Assembly: GCA_039621445.1 (NCBI GenBank)
Contig: CP154957.1
Span: forward strand, 28,070,541-28,134,540
Source: Euglena gracilis
Lineage: Eukaryota > Euglenida > Euglenophyceae > Euglenales
DNA length: 64,000 bases
Direction of reading: 5' to 3'
Each line of letters starts with the position of its first letter. The stretch's first letter is position 1. This document shows positions 53,281 to 64,000 of this stretch, one piece after another. The translations under genes were made by a program, and so were the position numbers. The notes beneath the pieces were generated by a model. The model was not told the origin of the DNA. It worked only from the letters and a program-made list of their open reading frames with translations, and made no database searches.

Positions 53281-56200
53281 CGGCAACGGAAAGCAAATCC
53301 CTTGCCATGCCGGACCGGGTGGGGGGGAGGGACCACTCGCCCGGGGGTCTCATAGCTGATACTCACACTATTTTGCTCCTGTGCCAAAGTTTTTGCCAAC
53401 GTTGTCAATTTTTTTTGCCCCAAATCCAAAAAACTTTTGTCCACCATGCCACAAATTTGCCCTCATCCATATTTTCGCCCTCGTCCCATCAATTTTTTCC
53501 CACCCAAAATTTTTGTTTCTGTTTCACAAAAATTTTGGTCGCCCCATGCCTCTTTGAACGGTGGCTGTGAGCAGCACCCTTCCTGAGAGGCAGAAACTCA
53601 GGTGGTTCCCTCTGGAAAAAGTGTTGGACCAATGAAAGTCAATTACATTGTGAACTGTGAGAACCTTTCTTTAGAAGGTGTTTAAAAGCTTGCTTAAACA
53701 GCGTTTAAAAAACATTTTCCTGCAGAAGGAGTTTGAGTAAAAAATCTTATCTGTCATTACTTGTAGAAAAAAGATGGTGAATTACATATTTCCATTCAAT
53801 GTATTAGAAACATACCCCCCCCCCCAAATATAAAACCCCCCAGGTTTTATATTCAAGCGAAAATTTCAAGACCCCCAGGGGGGTTTATATTTGGGGGGGT
53901 TGACATTCGGTCGGAAAAACCAACTTCCTGGCGGGATCCAGTGGTCACTTTTTAGGTCCAAAATCACAAGTACGCCCACCCTTGGGGGGTCCAAAAATTT
54001 CAGTTTTCAGGCGAAGGAACAATTTTCACACGTTTTTGGTAAACATTGCTCCCAAATCTGCCAAAAATCACAATTTCAGGAGAGATTTTTGTCGAATTTT
54101 TTTCCTTCCGGCGCTTCGCGCTGGAGGGGGGGTTTTATATTCGGGCGAAATTTCAAGGTCCTCAGGGGGGTTTTATATTTGGGGGGGTTAACACATAAAA
54201 CATTGCCCAAATGACATGCCCCACAAACAACAACACCCAGCCCCCAAAACTGGAAGGAAAGATAATACACATTCACATACCAGGGCTTGGGAATTTAATA
54301 ATTGCAATCGGCGCCCGGACACATACAAAAACGTCTATTAAAAATGGGTAATTGAGAGGGGGGGAAGAGAAGCTCTTAATTGTTCCTTGGGAGCAGCCTT
54401 TTGAAATCAAACAAAAATGAATAGCATGGGGTGAACAATGAGCAGTCACCACAAATCTGGTGTGTCCACAACCACCGAAAATGGGTGTCTCCCGCTGTGG
54501 TGGTTCCTGGAGGGGGGCACTGGTGGAGGGGAACCTTTGAGGGAGGCAAAATGGCAGAGGGTAGTTGAAATACGCACCACGCTACAGTGTTGGCTGTTGG
54601 GACATACAAGACCCTGAGCAGGCTGGGGGCACCTTTGGGGGGGGACCTAGGCAAAAAATGCCCCCAAAAAGTGTGCAAAATGAAGAAAAAAAAGTGGGGA
54701 ACTAGGGAGTGTGAAAGGAAAAAAGATGCCGCTCTCTGTCAATATTGTCAATATCGAGGGGGGGCAGAATATGCAACAAGGCACCTCAAAAAAAAGCAAT
54801 GCGTGCAAAAACGTAAATAATGCAAAAAAAATGCAAAAAAATATAGAAAGTTCCATGTGTTTTCGGACGTCCCCTTTACACTTCACACATTTATGCTGGA
54901 GAGGTAGTATACTTTTTCACCTCGACCAGGCAATACTTTGTTACACAAGATTTGCATCATGCAACACAGTTCATATTTTGAACAATCACACTCAGCAGTC
55001 AATGCAACACATATTTTTTTCCTGTATTCTGTCCAAAAAAAAACAGATGTGCAATCTGAAAAAAAGGCGAAATTGCAACAATATCAAAAATGCAGAAAAT
55101 GTGCAAAATGCAAAAAAAAAATGTTATAAATGTGCAAAGGATGCGCAAAATGCAATGAAAATTGTAAAAATGCAACAAAATGCACAGCACCCCCCCCTTT
55201 CCTGATCCCAGGAGCAAAGTGGTGGCTCTCCTCTGGTGGCTTAGACAACTGCTGGGAGGCTTCGACGGAGAGCCCAGTAGGGTGGAAACCCACATTTGAC
55301 AGGTAACTCTCCGGATTGTGAAAATCCCCCTGACAAAAAACCTTTATAAACCCCCTTCCCTCACATGCAGGAGTGGTGGTGAATTCCAAAATCCAGCAAG
55401 AACACCGATGAGTGCATGGGAAACGACACAATTTCATTGAAAAAAAGGGGTGCCATGTCGTTGAGAAGTGAGAGAAAAGGCAATATTTGACAAGCGAAGC
55501 GATATGGTGTCAGATTCACCTTTCCTGTCAGACACCTGCTCCTGAAATTCAGCTTGTACAACACCAGAACGTCCACCGAGCCGACATCGATGGTGACGTT
55601 CTTCTCCTGGCCACTGCAGGAACGAATTTCCCAGCCCCCTCTCATTGGACGCTACAATAGACCTCTGAGACAGGCCACAGCAGAGCGCCTCCACCCCCCC
55701 CCCTCTTGAGTGGGTCCCATGCTGTTAAGGCTGCACCGGCGCCTGCCCCACCACCACACCGCAGGATGTTGGCCAGCTTGGCGGTGGTGCCCACGATGAC
55801 GTTGGCGGCGGTGTTGACGGGGGTCTCGTAGAACGTGAAGCGCTTGGAGTGGATGCCCTCCGCAGTGAGGCCCGCGTCCGGCAGGGCGGCCATCAGGCCC
55901 TGGTACTCCGCCACCACCGCGTCCACGTCCTCGATGCGCGCCGCCAGCACCAGCACCCTGGGGCGGAGGCGTCGCAGTGAGGGGAGGTGCGGTGAGGTGC
56001 GGAGTGGCGAGCTGGAGGGGAAGCACAACACAGGTCAGTGAATCTTTTCCTGATTTATTGCAAAACACACAATACATAAGGAAGCTGTGTGGGCTCTATT
56101 TTCTCCGTTGTGCAACATCTCTCTTTTCTTTCACTTTGTTCCATATTGCCGAAGAAAACGGAACAGTATTTCGAATACACAATCACCCATCAGGGCACAC

Positions 56201-58787
56201 CGGACAGTGGGATCAGAGGGGTAGTTCAGCATGAGGTGGACAGTGGGCACGACAAACGCCAGGGGAATGCCGGCCTCGTCCGGGGAAATGAACACGCGGC
56301 TCTCCCCGGTCATCATCTGTGGCACCACCAGCTGCTGCAGCGGCGTGGCAGTGGCAGGCGGACCCTGGCAGAGCCCATGCCCCCCCCCCCCCACCGTTCT
56401 GGCCAGGCTGATCAAAAAAGTCAGCCTGGTACTGGCTGCATTTCTCAGAGTGTGGCATGAGGCCCAAACCATGGGGGGTGGGACACATGGCACTGCAAGT
56501 GAAATGTCCCAACGCACTGTTGCTGGGTGGAGCATGAGATTCGCATTGACGTTGGCCCTACCCTGTTGGAGCCTGGCTGGCGCTGGCGGCTCCGGATGGC
56601 AAACCCACCACCCGATGGAGTGAGACCGGCCTGGGCGTGGCGGGGGTGGCCGGGATGCAGCCTCAGCGCCTCAGGGATGCGGGGGTCCAGCTCCGGGCAA
56701 GCGAAATCTGCGAATGGTGTCACAAAACGGTGTCGCTGAGAGGCACAAAGCAAAACAACCCATGTAATTGCAAGGCAGCATGGCAGAGTGTGCACAAGGG
56801 TGAGTTGTGCTACAAAAATGGTGGAAGAACTGTAAAAAAAAAACCTGTTAAATACTTCCTTGGGCAAGGTTTGCAAAAAAAATCCAATGAGAAAAATAGG
56901 CCATTTTCTGCAAATGCAAAAACAAACTGCAAGCATCCGTTTCTCCTTGGGCAACAACATACAGTGCTGTGTGCCTCAGAAAAAGCACTGAAAAATGAGG
57001 GAAATGTGGGTACAGATTCGCTAATCCACCAACCCAACAACAAACTGCACAGTACATCACACACCTATCAACCCAGCAGGTCCTGAGTGGATGGTTGCTG
57101 GCTGGATGGGGGGGCCTTTGGGGGTCCGGGCAGCCGCAGCGACGGGCTGAATGACCAGCGGCGGGCCGGCACGGGCCGGGGCGGGGTCCACGGCAGCAGG
57201 GGTGAGGGGGGCGTGGACCAGCGCGCGGATGGGCGGGGTCGGGGTGGTGACGGTTGCAGTCGGCGCGCGGGGGGGAAAGGGTCAGCCCGCCTGCTGGATG
57301 GCCACAACCCAACACACTGCCATGCACAACGCACACCACACACAATACAACGCAGCACAACGCAACACAATGCAATGCAACGCAACAACGCAACGCAACA
57401 CAAACAACACAACCAAACCATTGCTTTCCGACCCCCCGGGGCCACTGTCCACCTTCAAAAAAAAAACCTATCAGTCCCCCATGGGGGGGGGGGGTCGATC
57501 ACTCTGGCCACTCGGCAAAAAACCAACAATTGGCTCAAATTAATAATGCACACACACAACCAGGCCAACTGTGGGGGGAAAAAAAAGTGCAAAAAGCACA
57601 AAAATTGTGAAACTTCCAGAAAACTGGGTACTGTGAGGGGAAAAAAAGAGCCACAATGGGTGGGGGGCTTCTGTCATTTTCTGGTAAATTTCTTCACTTT
57701 GACCATTTTCGGCCATTTCTGGGCTGTTTTTGGCGCTCTTGACAATTTATAAGCATCTTTTTGGCCATTTGTCGCAACCTTGCACAATATGAAGCCGCTT
57801 TGCAAATTTTACGCCGATTTTGACCATTTCATGTAACTTGTAACAAAAAGGGCGTTTCGCATTTTCAGCCATTTGATCACCTTTTCTGGCCATTCTTTTT
57901 TACGCCCTGCCTATGGGAAAGCAAAAATAATTTGCACAATTAGTCCCATGTCCATGGATAGTTTCGGAAAAGACAAGAAAATTCAAGAAAGATGAATTGC
58001 AAACATTCAAAAAAAATTGCAATAAAAATGGGAATATGCAAAAAAATGTGCTAACATATGCAGCACATTCCCCTCCCACCGGCACACACATACACATGCA
58101 CACAGCAATGCACCTGCACACACATGAACACACACAGCCATACACAACACACACAACACAAACACAAACACAAACTACACAACACACCACAAAAAAGCAC
58201 AGCACAGCACAGCACAGCACAACAGCACACCACACACACACACGCGCGTGCGCGCGCGCGCGCGCACGCACGCACGCACACACACGCACGCACACACACA
58301 CACACACACACACGCGCGCGCGCGCATGCATACAGGTCGACATGTCCAACAGACCTAACAAATGGTGTGGTGTGGACACAGAAGCAGGGGATTGGCAGGA
58401 TTTCCTCCGCATGGAACTGGTGGACGTTCGGACCCTCCCAGAGCAGGCGCAAAGGCTGCGGACAGAAAACAAACGGGCGGTGAGCAAAAGATTTGCTTTG
58501 CCAGAACACCGATTGGAATGACAGATACTCTGAATAAAAATGTATTTCTTCATAGCAAACATTCTGTGAGAAAAGGAGTTGCAGAGCGTCGCTTCATTCA
58601 TGCAGAGCGGCGGTCGTTTCCAACAATGCCCCCCCCCCCAAGGTTGCCAAGGAAACTTGAAATTCACACACCGATGCTCGCAACAACCCCGACAACACTT
58701 CCAGGCCATTCTTGATGGGCATCTTCTGACTGTGGAACACCATGATACGGCTGGTGACGGGGGCTTGGTTGCGGATCTTCTGCATCT
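52740..58787 (-). CDS. Unrecognised multi-exon gene
   Basis: Clear GC3-rich exons on one strand, 5' to 3': 58699-58787 (EMQKIRNQAPVTSRIMVFH), 58378-58455 (LRLLWEGPNVHQFHAEEIL), about 56190-56310 (MMTGESRVFISPDEAGIP then FVVPTVHLMLNYP), 55760-55957 (VLVLAARIEDVDAVVAEY then FTFYETPVNTAANVIVG), 55536-55613 (VTIDVGSVDVLVLYKLNF), and a terminal exon 52740-52899 (ALDIHGAIRAARGGVQVV, ending VVIPFEG then stop). The three between 56310 and 55536 join in frame at GT-AG sites. A Pro/Ala-rich stretch at about 57090-57280 may also be exonic. The 52.7 kb exon might belong to another gene. I cannot name the family. Confidence 0.6.
53209..53278. repeat. (TC)n microsatellite
   Basis: About 35 uninterrupted TC units. 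Confidence 0.97.
53815..54189. repeat. R3 repeat, copy 3
   Basis: Both ends carry CCCCCCAAATATAAAACCCCCC or its inverse plus GCGAAATTTCAAG. The centre has CCGGCGCTTCGCGCTGG at about 54108. The terminal unit (TATAAA) differs from copies 1 and 2 (AATAAGA), but the plan is the same. Confidence 0.68.
54790..55190. repeat. A-rich TGCAAAA degenerate repeat
   Basis: Repeated TGCAAAAA and AATGC motifs in two blocks (54790-54850, 55060-55185) separated by unique sequence, within an intron of the unrecognised gene. Confidence 0.6.
58065..58335. repeat. (CA)n / (CG)n microsatellite
   Basis: CACA-rich, GCACA and CGCGCG blocks over about 270 bp, in an intron of the unrecognised minus-strand gene. Open frames of His/Thr or Cys/Val across it are not genes. 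Confidence 0.93.
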
Positions 58788-59623
58788 CTGGAAAAAATAT
58801 ATGCCTTTTAGGGTTTAGGGGTCACCAACCAGCCTGGGAAGCACAGTTGAACACGTTTAAGCAATAATTCCTTTGCACATCAATGTAAAAAAAGCCGAAA
58901 TTGGGTAAAGGTCGCGTAAAGGTCATTCTTCCATGATCATGATGGGGGTGTGACAGGAAGAAACCCTTCAAGGGTTAATTTGAGCCTCAAATTCTTCCCT
59001 CCCATTGATAAACTGGCATTCAGAAATTTTTTGGGACCCGGGGGTTCAGACCCACCCACCCGCCTCGAACCACTGTCGGTCTCTCGGCCCTCGGCCCAGA
59101 GATGGGCAGTCAACAGGCAAGGTCCCAGTGGCCCTCTGCCTACAACTGGTCACACTCGGGGGGCCTGGGGACCACTTTTGTGGTCAATTTTTTGGGGGTC
59201 CAAAAAATTTTCGGCGCTCTGCGCCTAAAATAGAAGAAAACCCGCCTCCCCGGCTAGCGACCCGGCCCGACCTTCCCAGCAGTCAGGACCCCCCTCTGGG
59301 TCACAAAAATTAAAAAAAAATCTCTGCTGGCATTCACGGGAGCCGTAAATTGGCTCCCGTGAATGCCAGTTTTACTGGGAGTGGCGTTTTCTTGGTTGAA
59401 AGGTGCATCCAATTGGAAAATGCCACATTTTGGCTGGGTGGAGTGGTTTCCCCAAACACCTCCAGATGCCCTCCAGACCAGGGTTTTCTTAAGGATCCGG
59501 GGGGGGGGGGCTACTGTGGGCAGGCTGTCAAAGGGGCTGGAAGATCCTTGGGGGAGTGGGGGGGGCTGGGGGGGGGGCCCCGGCAGCTGGCAACCGGACA
59601 CAGGTGGCACCCGAAAACAAACA

Positions 59624-60320
59624 CTTAGGCGGCGCATCTCGCACTTAAACTTTTTTTTCCTTTGTCAGTGTGCGCAAATGCGCACATCGACATTTTTTAT
59701 GAAAATGACAAGATATGACCCCCAATAACCCAAAAACGTTAGCAGGATGTGATGTGGTGCCCCAGGATGCGGAGATGGAAGCAAGGACTTTGGCAAACAG
59801 GGTGCCCAAGGGAGGTATGACTGCAGCATATAGCATTCACAACACCCAGCAGGTGTGTTTAGAACCCTGCAATGGCTATCTCATCAACTTAGGATATTGA
59901 CTGAACAATTTTGGCGAGGCATGCCCAAGCCTAAAGGGATGCCCAAGCCTAAAGCGATACCTGAAATTTGGCTGTGTGAGAAATTGGTGGTCGGTGTGGG
60001 CAAATGCGTAAATGGACCGTGTGCGCATTTGCACACACCAACCGTGCGTGAAACTGTGAAAAGTGTAATGTGTGCCAGCCCAAATCGATGCGTTTGTAAA
60101 ATTGTACAGGTTGTTGGTTTGTGCAAACGAAAACAGACTTCTTGGTCGGTTTGCGCATCTGCGCACACCAACCTCTTGTGCAACTGGAAATGGTTTTCAC
60201 AGCCCAAATTCAGGCGCGCAGGCTGGTCCTTTAGTTCTACTTAAGTTCTACAAAACACCTCGCACTTGAGGATTTTCAAACTGCAGTAATGCACCACCCT
60301 CTGAAATGGCACGTGTGTGT
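59624..60320. mobile_element. CTTAGG-type TIR element 3, one end only (R7 copy 2)
   Basis: It starts CTTAGGCGGCGCATCTCGCACTTAAAC, a variant of the termini of elements 1 and 2, and continues with GTGCGCAAATGCGCACATCG palindromes and R7 sequence. No matching right end was found before the window edge; other repeats interrupt the region. The related sequence at 45455-47835 ends with an inverse-like GCGCCGCCTGAGG. Confidence 0.55.
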
Positions 60321-60479
60321 TCTCAGCCCCAGAAACATCAAAATGAACAACATTTCCAGGTTTTATCCTGAAAACTGAGTTTAAAAAGTGCCCTTCACCC
60401 CAGGCTTGTATGGGAATCTCGGAGGAGGGCCCCCTTCCAAAAACTAGGGGGGAGGGGGTGGGGGGACCCCCCCCTCCTA

Positions 60480-60690
60480 CCTCCAGTTTCCAGTCGCCGA
60501 AAATTTCGGCCGTTTTTTTGGGGTCAAAAAAATCAAATTTTCTGAAATTTCTCAAAAATGGTGAGGAATCAAAGGAAATGTCGAGATACCTAAATTGAAG
60601 CCCTCAAAATGCCCTATCTAATAGTATTTTGATTTCCCCGCAACTCCCTGCCTAGCCCGAGATTTTTCGACCAATTTTGGCCATTTGCCA
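60480..60690 (+). repeat. Solo ~190-bp module of the R8 family
   Basis: It contains AAATTTCTCAAAAATGG, GGAAATGTCGAGATACCTAA, TTGAAGCCCT and GCCCGAGATTTTT in the order of the modules at 24370-24740. It lies next to, but outside, R8 copy 2 and in the opposite orientation to it. Confidence 0.6.
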
Positions 60691-60889
60691 AAATTTCACA
60701 TTGAGCCTCAAGAGGCTAGTCACACCCGGCGCGAAGCGCCGGAAGATTTTTTTTGCCCCCGCAGAGGGGGGGGCGTGGAGGGCCCGCCCCCCTTTCCGAA
60801 ACAAGGGGGGGTGGGGGTGGGGGGATCCCCCCCACCACCTTAGCCCCCCAGGAGGGGGGGGGGGTGGGGGGACCAGGTTTTGAATAGTG

Positions 60890-62683
60890 CTGAGCTCTTA
60901 AAAAGCGCGCCCCCACCCCTTCATTGACCCCGGCCCGGCGGCTCGGCTGGCAGCCCGGCGGCCCGGCCAGCGGCCCGGCGGCCCGGCCTGCGGGCCAGCG
61001 GCCCGGCCGGCAGCCTGGCGGCCCGGCCATCGTCCCGGCGGCCCGGTGGCCCGGCGGCCCGGCCGGCGACCCGGCGGCCCGGCCGGCGACCCGGCGGCCC
61101 GGCCGGCGACCCGGCAGCCCGGCCGGCGACCCGGCGGCCCGGCGGCCCGTCGGCCTGGCCGGTGGCCCGGCGGCCCGGCCGGCGGTCCGGCGGCCCGGCG
61201 CCCGGCCGGCGTCCGCGGCCCGGCGGCCCGGCGGCCCGGCGGCCCGGCATCCCGGCAGCCCGGCCGGCGGCCCGGCGGCCCGGACGGCCCGGCGGCCCGG
61301 ACCGGCCCGGCTGCCCGGCCTTCTTCCCGTCCGGCGGCCCTGGCGGCCCGGCGGCCCGGCGGCCCGGCGGCCCAGCAGCCCGACGACCCAGCAGCCCGGC
61401 CGGCCCGGCCTGGGCTTTGGGAGGGGGTTGAAAAACGCTCATTTTCGATTTTCTTCGACTTTTTTTACCCAAAGTTGGGGGCCCAAAACGGGGCGCCGGC
61501 GGGTCGAAAAACGCTCGTTTTCGGCTCAAAAACAGTTTTTCCGGGTCCGGGCGGCCAAAAAGCATCGTTTCGGGCAAATTTTTTTTCTATTTTTTTCGAC
61601 TTTTTTTGACCCGGGTTTGACCCAAAATCAATGGGTTGGCGGCCCAAAACGGGGCGCCGGCGGGTCGAAAAACGCTCACTTTCGGCTCAAAAACAGTATT
61701 TCTGGGTCCGGGAGGCCAAAAAACATCGTTTCGGGCAAAATTTTTTTTCGATTTTTTTCGACTTTTTTGACCCGGGTTTGACCCAAAGTCAACGGGTTGG
61801 CGGCCCAAAACGGGGCGCCGGCGGGTCGAAAAACGCTCGTTTTCGGCTCAAAAACAGTTTTTCCGGGTCCGGGAGGCCAAAAAACATCGTTTGGGGCAAA
61901 AAAAAATTCGATTTTTTTCGACTTTTTTTGGCCGAAAACGGCGAAGTCAAACAGTGGAAAAAGTGTACAAAATGGCCTAAAATGGCCTAAATTGGCCAAA
62001 AAACGCCCGTATCTCGGGCTACGCGGGGAGTTGCGGGGAACCCATAATCCCAGTAGATAGAGCGTCCCAAGGGCTTCAATTTAGGTCTCTGGACATTTCC
62101 TTTGATTTTGCATCATTTTCGAGAAATTTTGAAAACATTGGTTTTTTGACCCCCCCACCCCCCGAAAACGGCTAAGTTGAACAGAGGGAAAAGTGTACAA
62201 AACGGCCATCTGGGCCAAAAACGGCCGTATCTCGGGCTAGGCGAGGAGTTGGGGGGAAATCAAAATACCGGCAGATGGGGCGTTCCAAGGGCTTCAAATT
62301 AGGTCTCCGGACATTTCCTTTGATTTGGCTTCATTTGGAGATATTTTGAAAATTGACATTTTTTGGCCGAAATGGCAGAGTCCAAAGGGGGGGGGGCTTA
62401 TCCAGGGGGGTGGGTAAATCCTACCCAGTTTGGACCCCTTCGCGCGTGAATAACTCGGGCCTGGCGGGGAGTTGGGGGTCAACTCCGGGTGATTCGGAAA
62501 CTAGGAATCCAGTCGCTCGCGACTGGAAAAAAAAATCCGGGAACCGGGCCGGGATCATGGTGATAATCCGTCGGTTCCCGAGGTGGCCCCGACCCGGGGG
62601 GGGGGGGCGGGGAGGGGGGGGTCGGGGGGGGGGTTTCGCCGGTGGTAAGCTTCGCTCTTACCCATAAAGGGATAAGAGCTCAG
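60890..62683 (-). mobile_element. R8 large repeat, copy 2 (inverted)
   Basis: Perfect 11-bp terminal inverted repeats CTGAGCTCTTA bound 1794 bp that match 24065-25612 in reverse. Three ~160-bp tandem units (61440-61930), two ~190-bp modules (61930-62340) and the TAAGAGCGAAGCTTA hairpin are all recognisable. The GC-rich array is expanded. No target duplication was evident. No protein is credible. Confidence 0.82.
60928..61413. repeat. Expanded GC-rich GGCCCGGCGGCCCGG array
   Basis: About 485 bp of degenerate GGCCCGGCGGCCCGGCCGG units with almost no A or T. Every frame is open because stop codons need A/T; none should be read as a protein. Confidence 0.93.
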
Positions 62684-62759
62684 CGACCCCCCCTACCACC
62701 TACCTCATGTCTGCGGAGCTTCCCATACAACCCTGCTTCACCCCCAGCATATTAGTCGG

Positions 62760-63160
62760 AAAATGAGGCACAGTTCATGGATGTGTCTGTTATATGCCAT
62801 ATAATACAATACACGCTTCAATTTGACCTTTTTCAGACATACCTCACAACACCACCACTTTGAGCACAACACCTCCACAAATCTGCTCTCCTCCTGTTTC
62901 AATCCTTCTCTTGTCTCAAAAGTCCATATTGCGAAGGCTTCAAAATAAAAAAGAATTTTGGTTGGACACCAACCGCCCAAACATGCCAGCAGCATTCAAC
63001 AGAGGGGGCCCAGCACCACAGGATACAGGGGAGGTGATATCACAATGTTGCCACATTCACTTTCCAGCTCCAAACACACAGGCTCTTGGTTGGGTTTAAA
63101 ATGGTCGGTGTGAACAAATGCGCACATCGTCCACGTGCGCATTTGCGTAAACCGAACAAA
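62760..63160. repeat. R6 repeat, copy 2
   Basis: See 46790-47150. It contains CTCTCCTCCTGTTTC, GGCCCAGCACCA and ends with AAATGCGCACATCG..CGTGCGCATTTGCG. Confidence 0.6.
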
Positions 63161-63900
63161 ACCCGGAAAAAGGTAAAGGAACAGCCAAGCCCTCAAAGTC
63201 GGGCCCCCCCCCCCCCCTCCCCCACCGAATTCAACTGGTAGCAGTCCTGCATCCCCTTCATCAACTCCCAGTGGTAGAATTCTCGAACAGTCCATTGTTT
63301 ATGTGGCAAGTGCACTTCCACTCCTTTAGCCAACTCAAAAAACCTCCACAACGTTCCACAAAACTTCAGAAAGACAAGCAAAGAGGTTGACCTACCACCC
63401 CACAACCACCTGGGCACTGTTGAACCATTTCCTTAAAATACACCACATGAAAACTCACTATGAATTCATCACAAAAAAAAAAAAAAAAATACCCGGAAAA
63501 AAAAAAAAAAAAACAAGAAAGAAGAAATACGATTAAAGAACAAACCACCAGCAAACAGTGGGTTGTGCCATGCCGTTTCCACACACAGGTCAGCTGTGAG
63601 CGCATTAAATTTGGCACACTGATTGGGCAGGCCTGCAAAGACATGTTCCTTGGGTGTGTGTTATTTCCGTGATTTTGCCAAAAAAAAAGAACGGAGGGTA
63701 ATTTTGCGGGCCAAAAATTGTTGTAACGGGAAGGAGACAAACACAAAAAACCAGTGTCATTGCCATTGGTGCAAATACTGTCACTTTCCACATTCAGGTT
63801 ATGCATTTTAGTCTCCCAGAAGTGGAAACAAAAAAGGAGAGAAAAGGCAAGGCCGACAGATACCACAAAAGACAAAATATTCAGGATTGGTGAAAACAAA

Positions 63901-64000
63901 CCTTGGGCAGACATGGTACCCTGGGCCATGAACGCCAACAGCTTCAGAGACTGGAAAGAAAGCCCACCTTTTTGCAGCTCATTGAGCGCCCGGATTCAGG
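63901..64000 (-). CDS. Candidate 5' exons at the window edge
   Basis: The minus strand reads ATGAGCTGCAAAAAG, then GT...CTTTCCAG, then codons for SLKLLAFMAQGTMSAQ, then GTTTGT. Joining gives MSCKKSLKLLAFMAQ in frame. It could belong to the unrecognised gene downstream on the same strand or to a gene beyond the window; another frame of the first exon is also open to the edge. Confidence 0.3.

Noticed and set aside
58355-58480. Plus-strand exon reading NRPNKWCGVDTEAGDWQDF with good splice sites
   Set aside because: The minus strand over the same bases has far stronger GC3 bias and joins the neighbouring minus-strand exons, so the plus-strand reading is taken as a shadow.
60921-61781. Long Pro/Ala/Arg/Gly-rich open frames on both strands
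   Set aside because: They fall in an almost A/T-free tandem array and 163-bp units where stop codons cannot occur; no codon-usage or motif support.

Overview
This is a piece of a eukaryotic nuclear genome, probably a protist or alga; I cannot place it further. The evidence is split genes with long introns, very GC-rich third codon positions in the exons, a DIRS-type (tyrosine-recombinase) retrotransposon, dense short inverted repeats, microsatellites, and very many G/C homopolymer runs of 7-17 bases. No bacterial operons, CRISPR array, rRNA or convincing tRNA gene was seen. All exon calls were made by eye from translated similarity plus GT/AG sites, so boundaries marked approximate need transcripts.

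Layout. 1-7806: two DIRS-like retrotransposons head to head. Copy A (minus strand) is partial and frameshifted. Copy B (plus strand) looks complete, with inverted terminal repeats, an internal complementary region, and overlapping Gag-like and Pol (reverse transcriptase, RNase H, tyrosine recombinase) reading frames whose start codons lie 7 nt apart in both copies. 7807-9700: DIRS-end debris and small inverted repeats. 9760-23070: one minus-strand gene, MND1 (meiotic recombination), 7 exons spread over 13 kb because its introns hold two related ~3 kb terminal-inverted-repeat elements. These elements have 5-bp target duplications and arrays of TTGCGC..GCGCAA-type palindromes. 23.1-30 kb: an hAT-like MITE in the MND1 5' leader, a large repeat (copy 1), short repeats, a rearranged DIRS fragment and some unassigned GC3-rich exons.

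30.4-35.1 kb (minus): a calponin-homology-domain gene. 35.2-37.8 kb: repeats. 37798-48429 (minus): a gene for RNA polymerase III subunit RPC5 (POLR3E family) in about 17 exons; one of its introns is itself a short TIR element with a target duplication. 48.4-52.7 kb: mostly unassigned, with weak exon candidates. 52.7-58.8 kb (minus): a multi-exon gene I do not recognise. 58.8-64 kb: repeats, including the inverted second copy of the large repeat with its GC-rich tandem array, and one candidate exon at the right edge.

The host genes do not form a pathway: MND1 acts in meiotic recombination, RPC5 in Pol III transcription, and the CH protein probably in the actin or microtubule cytoskeleton. What unites the window is repeat invasion of introns, and every host gene I can orient lies on the minus strand.
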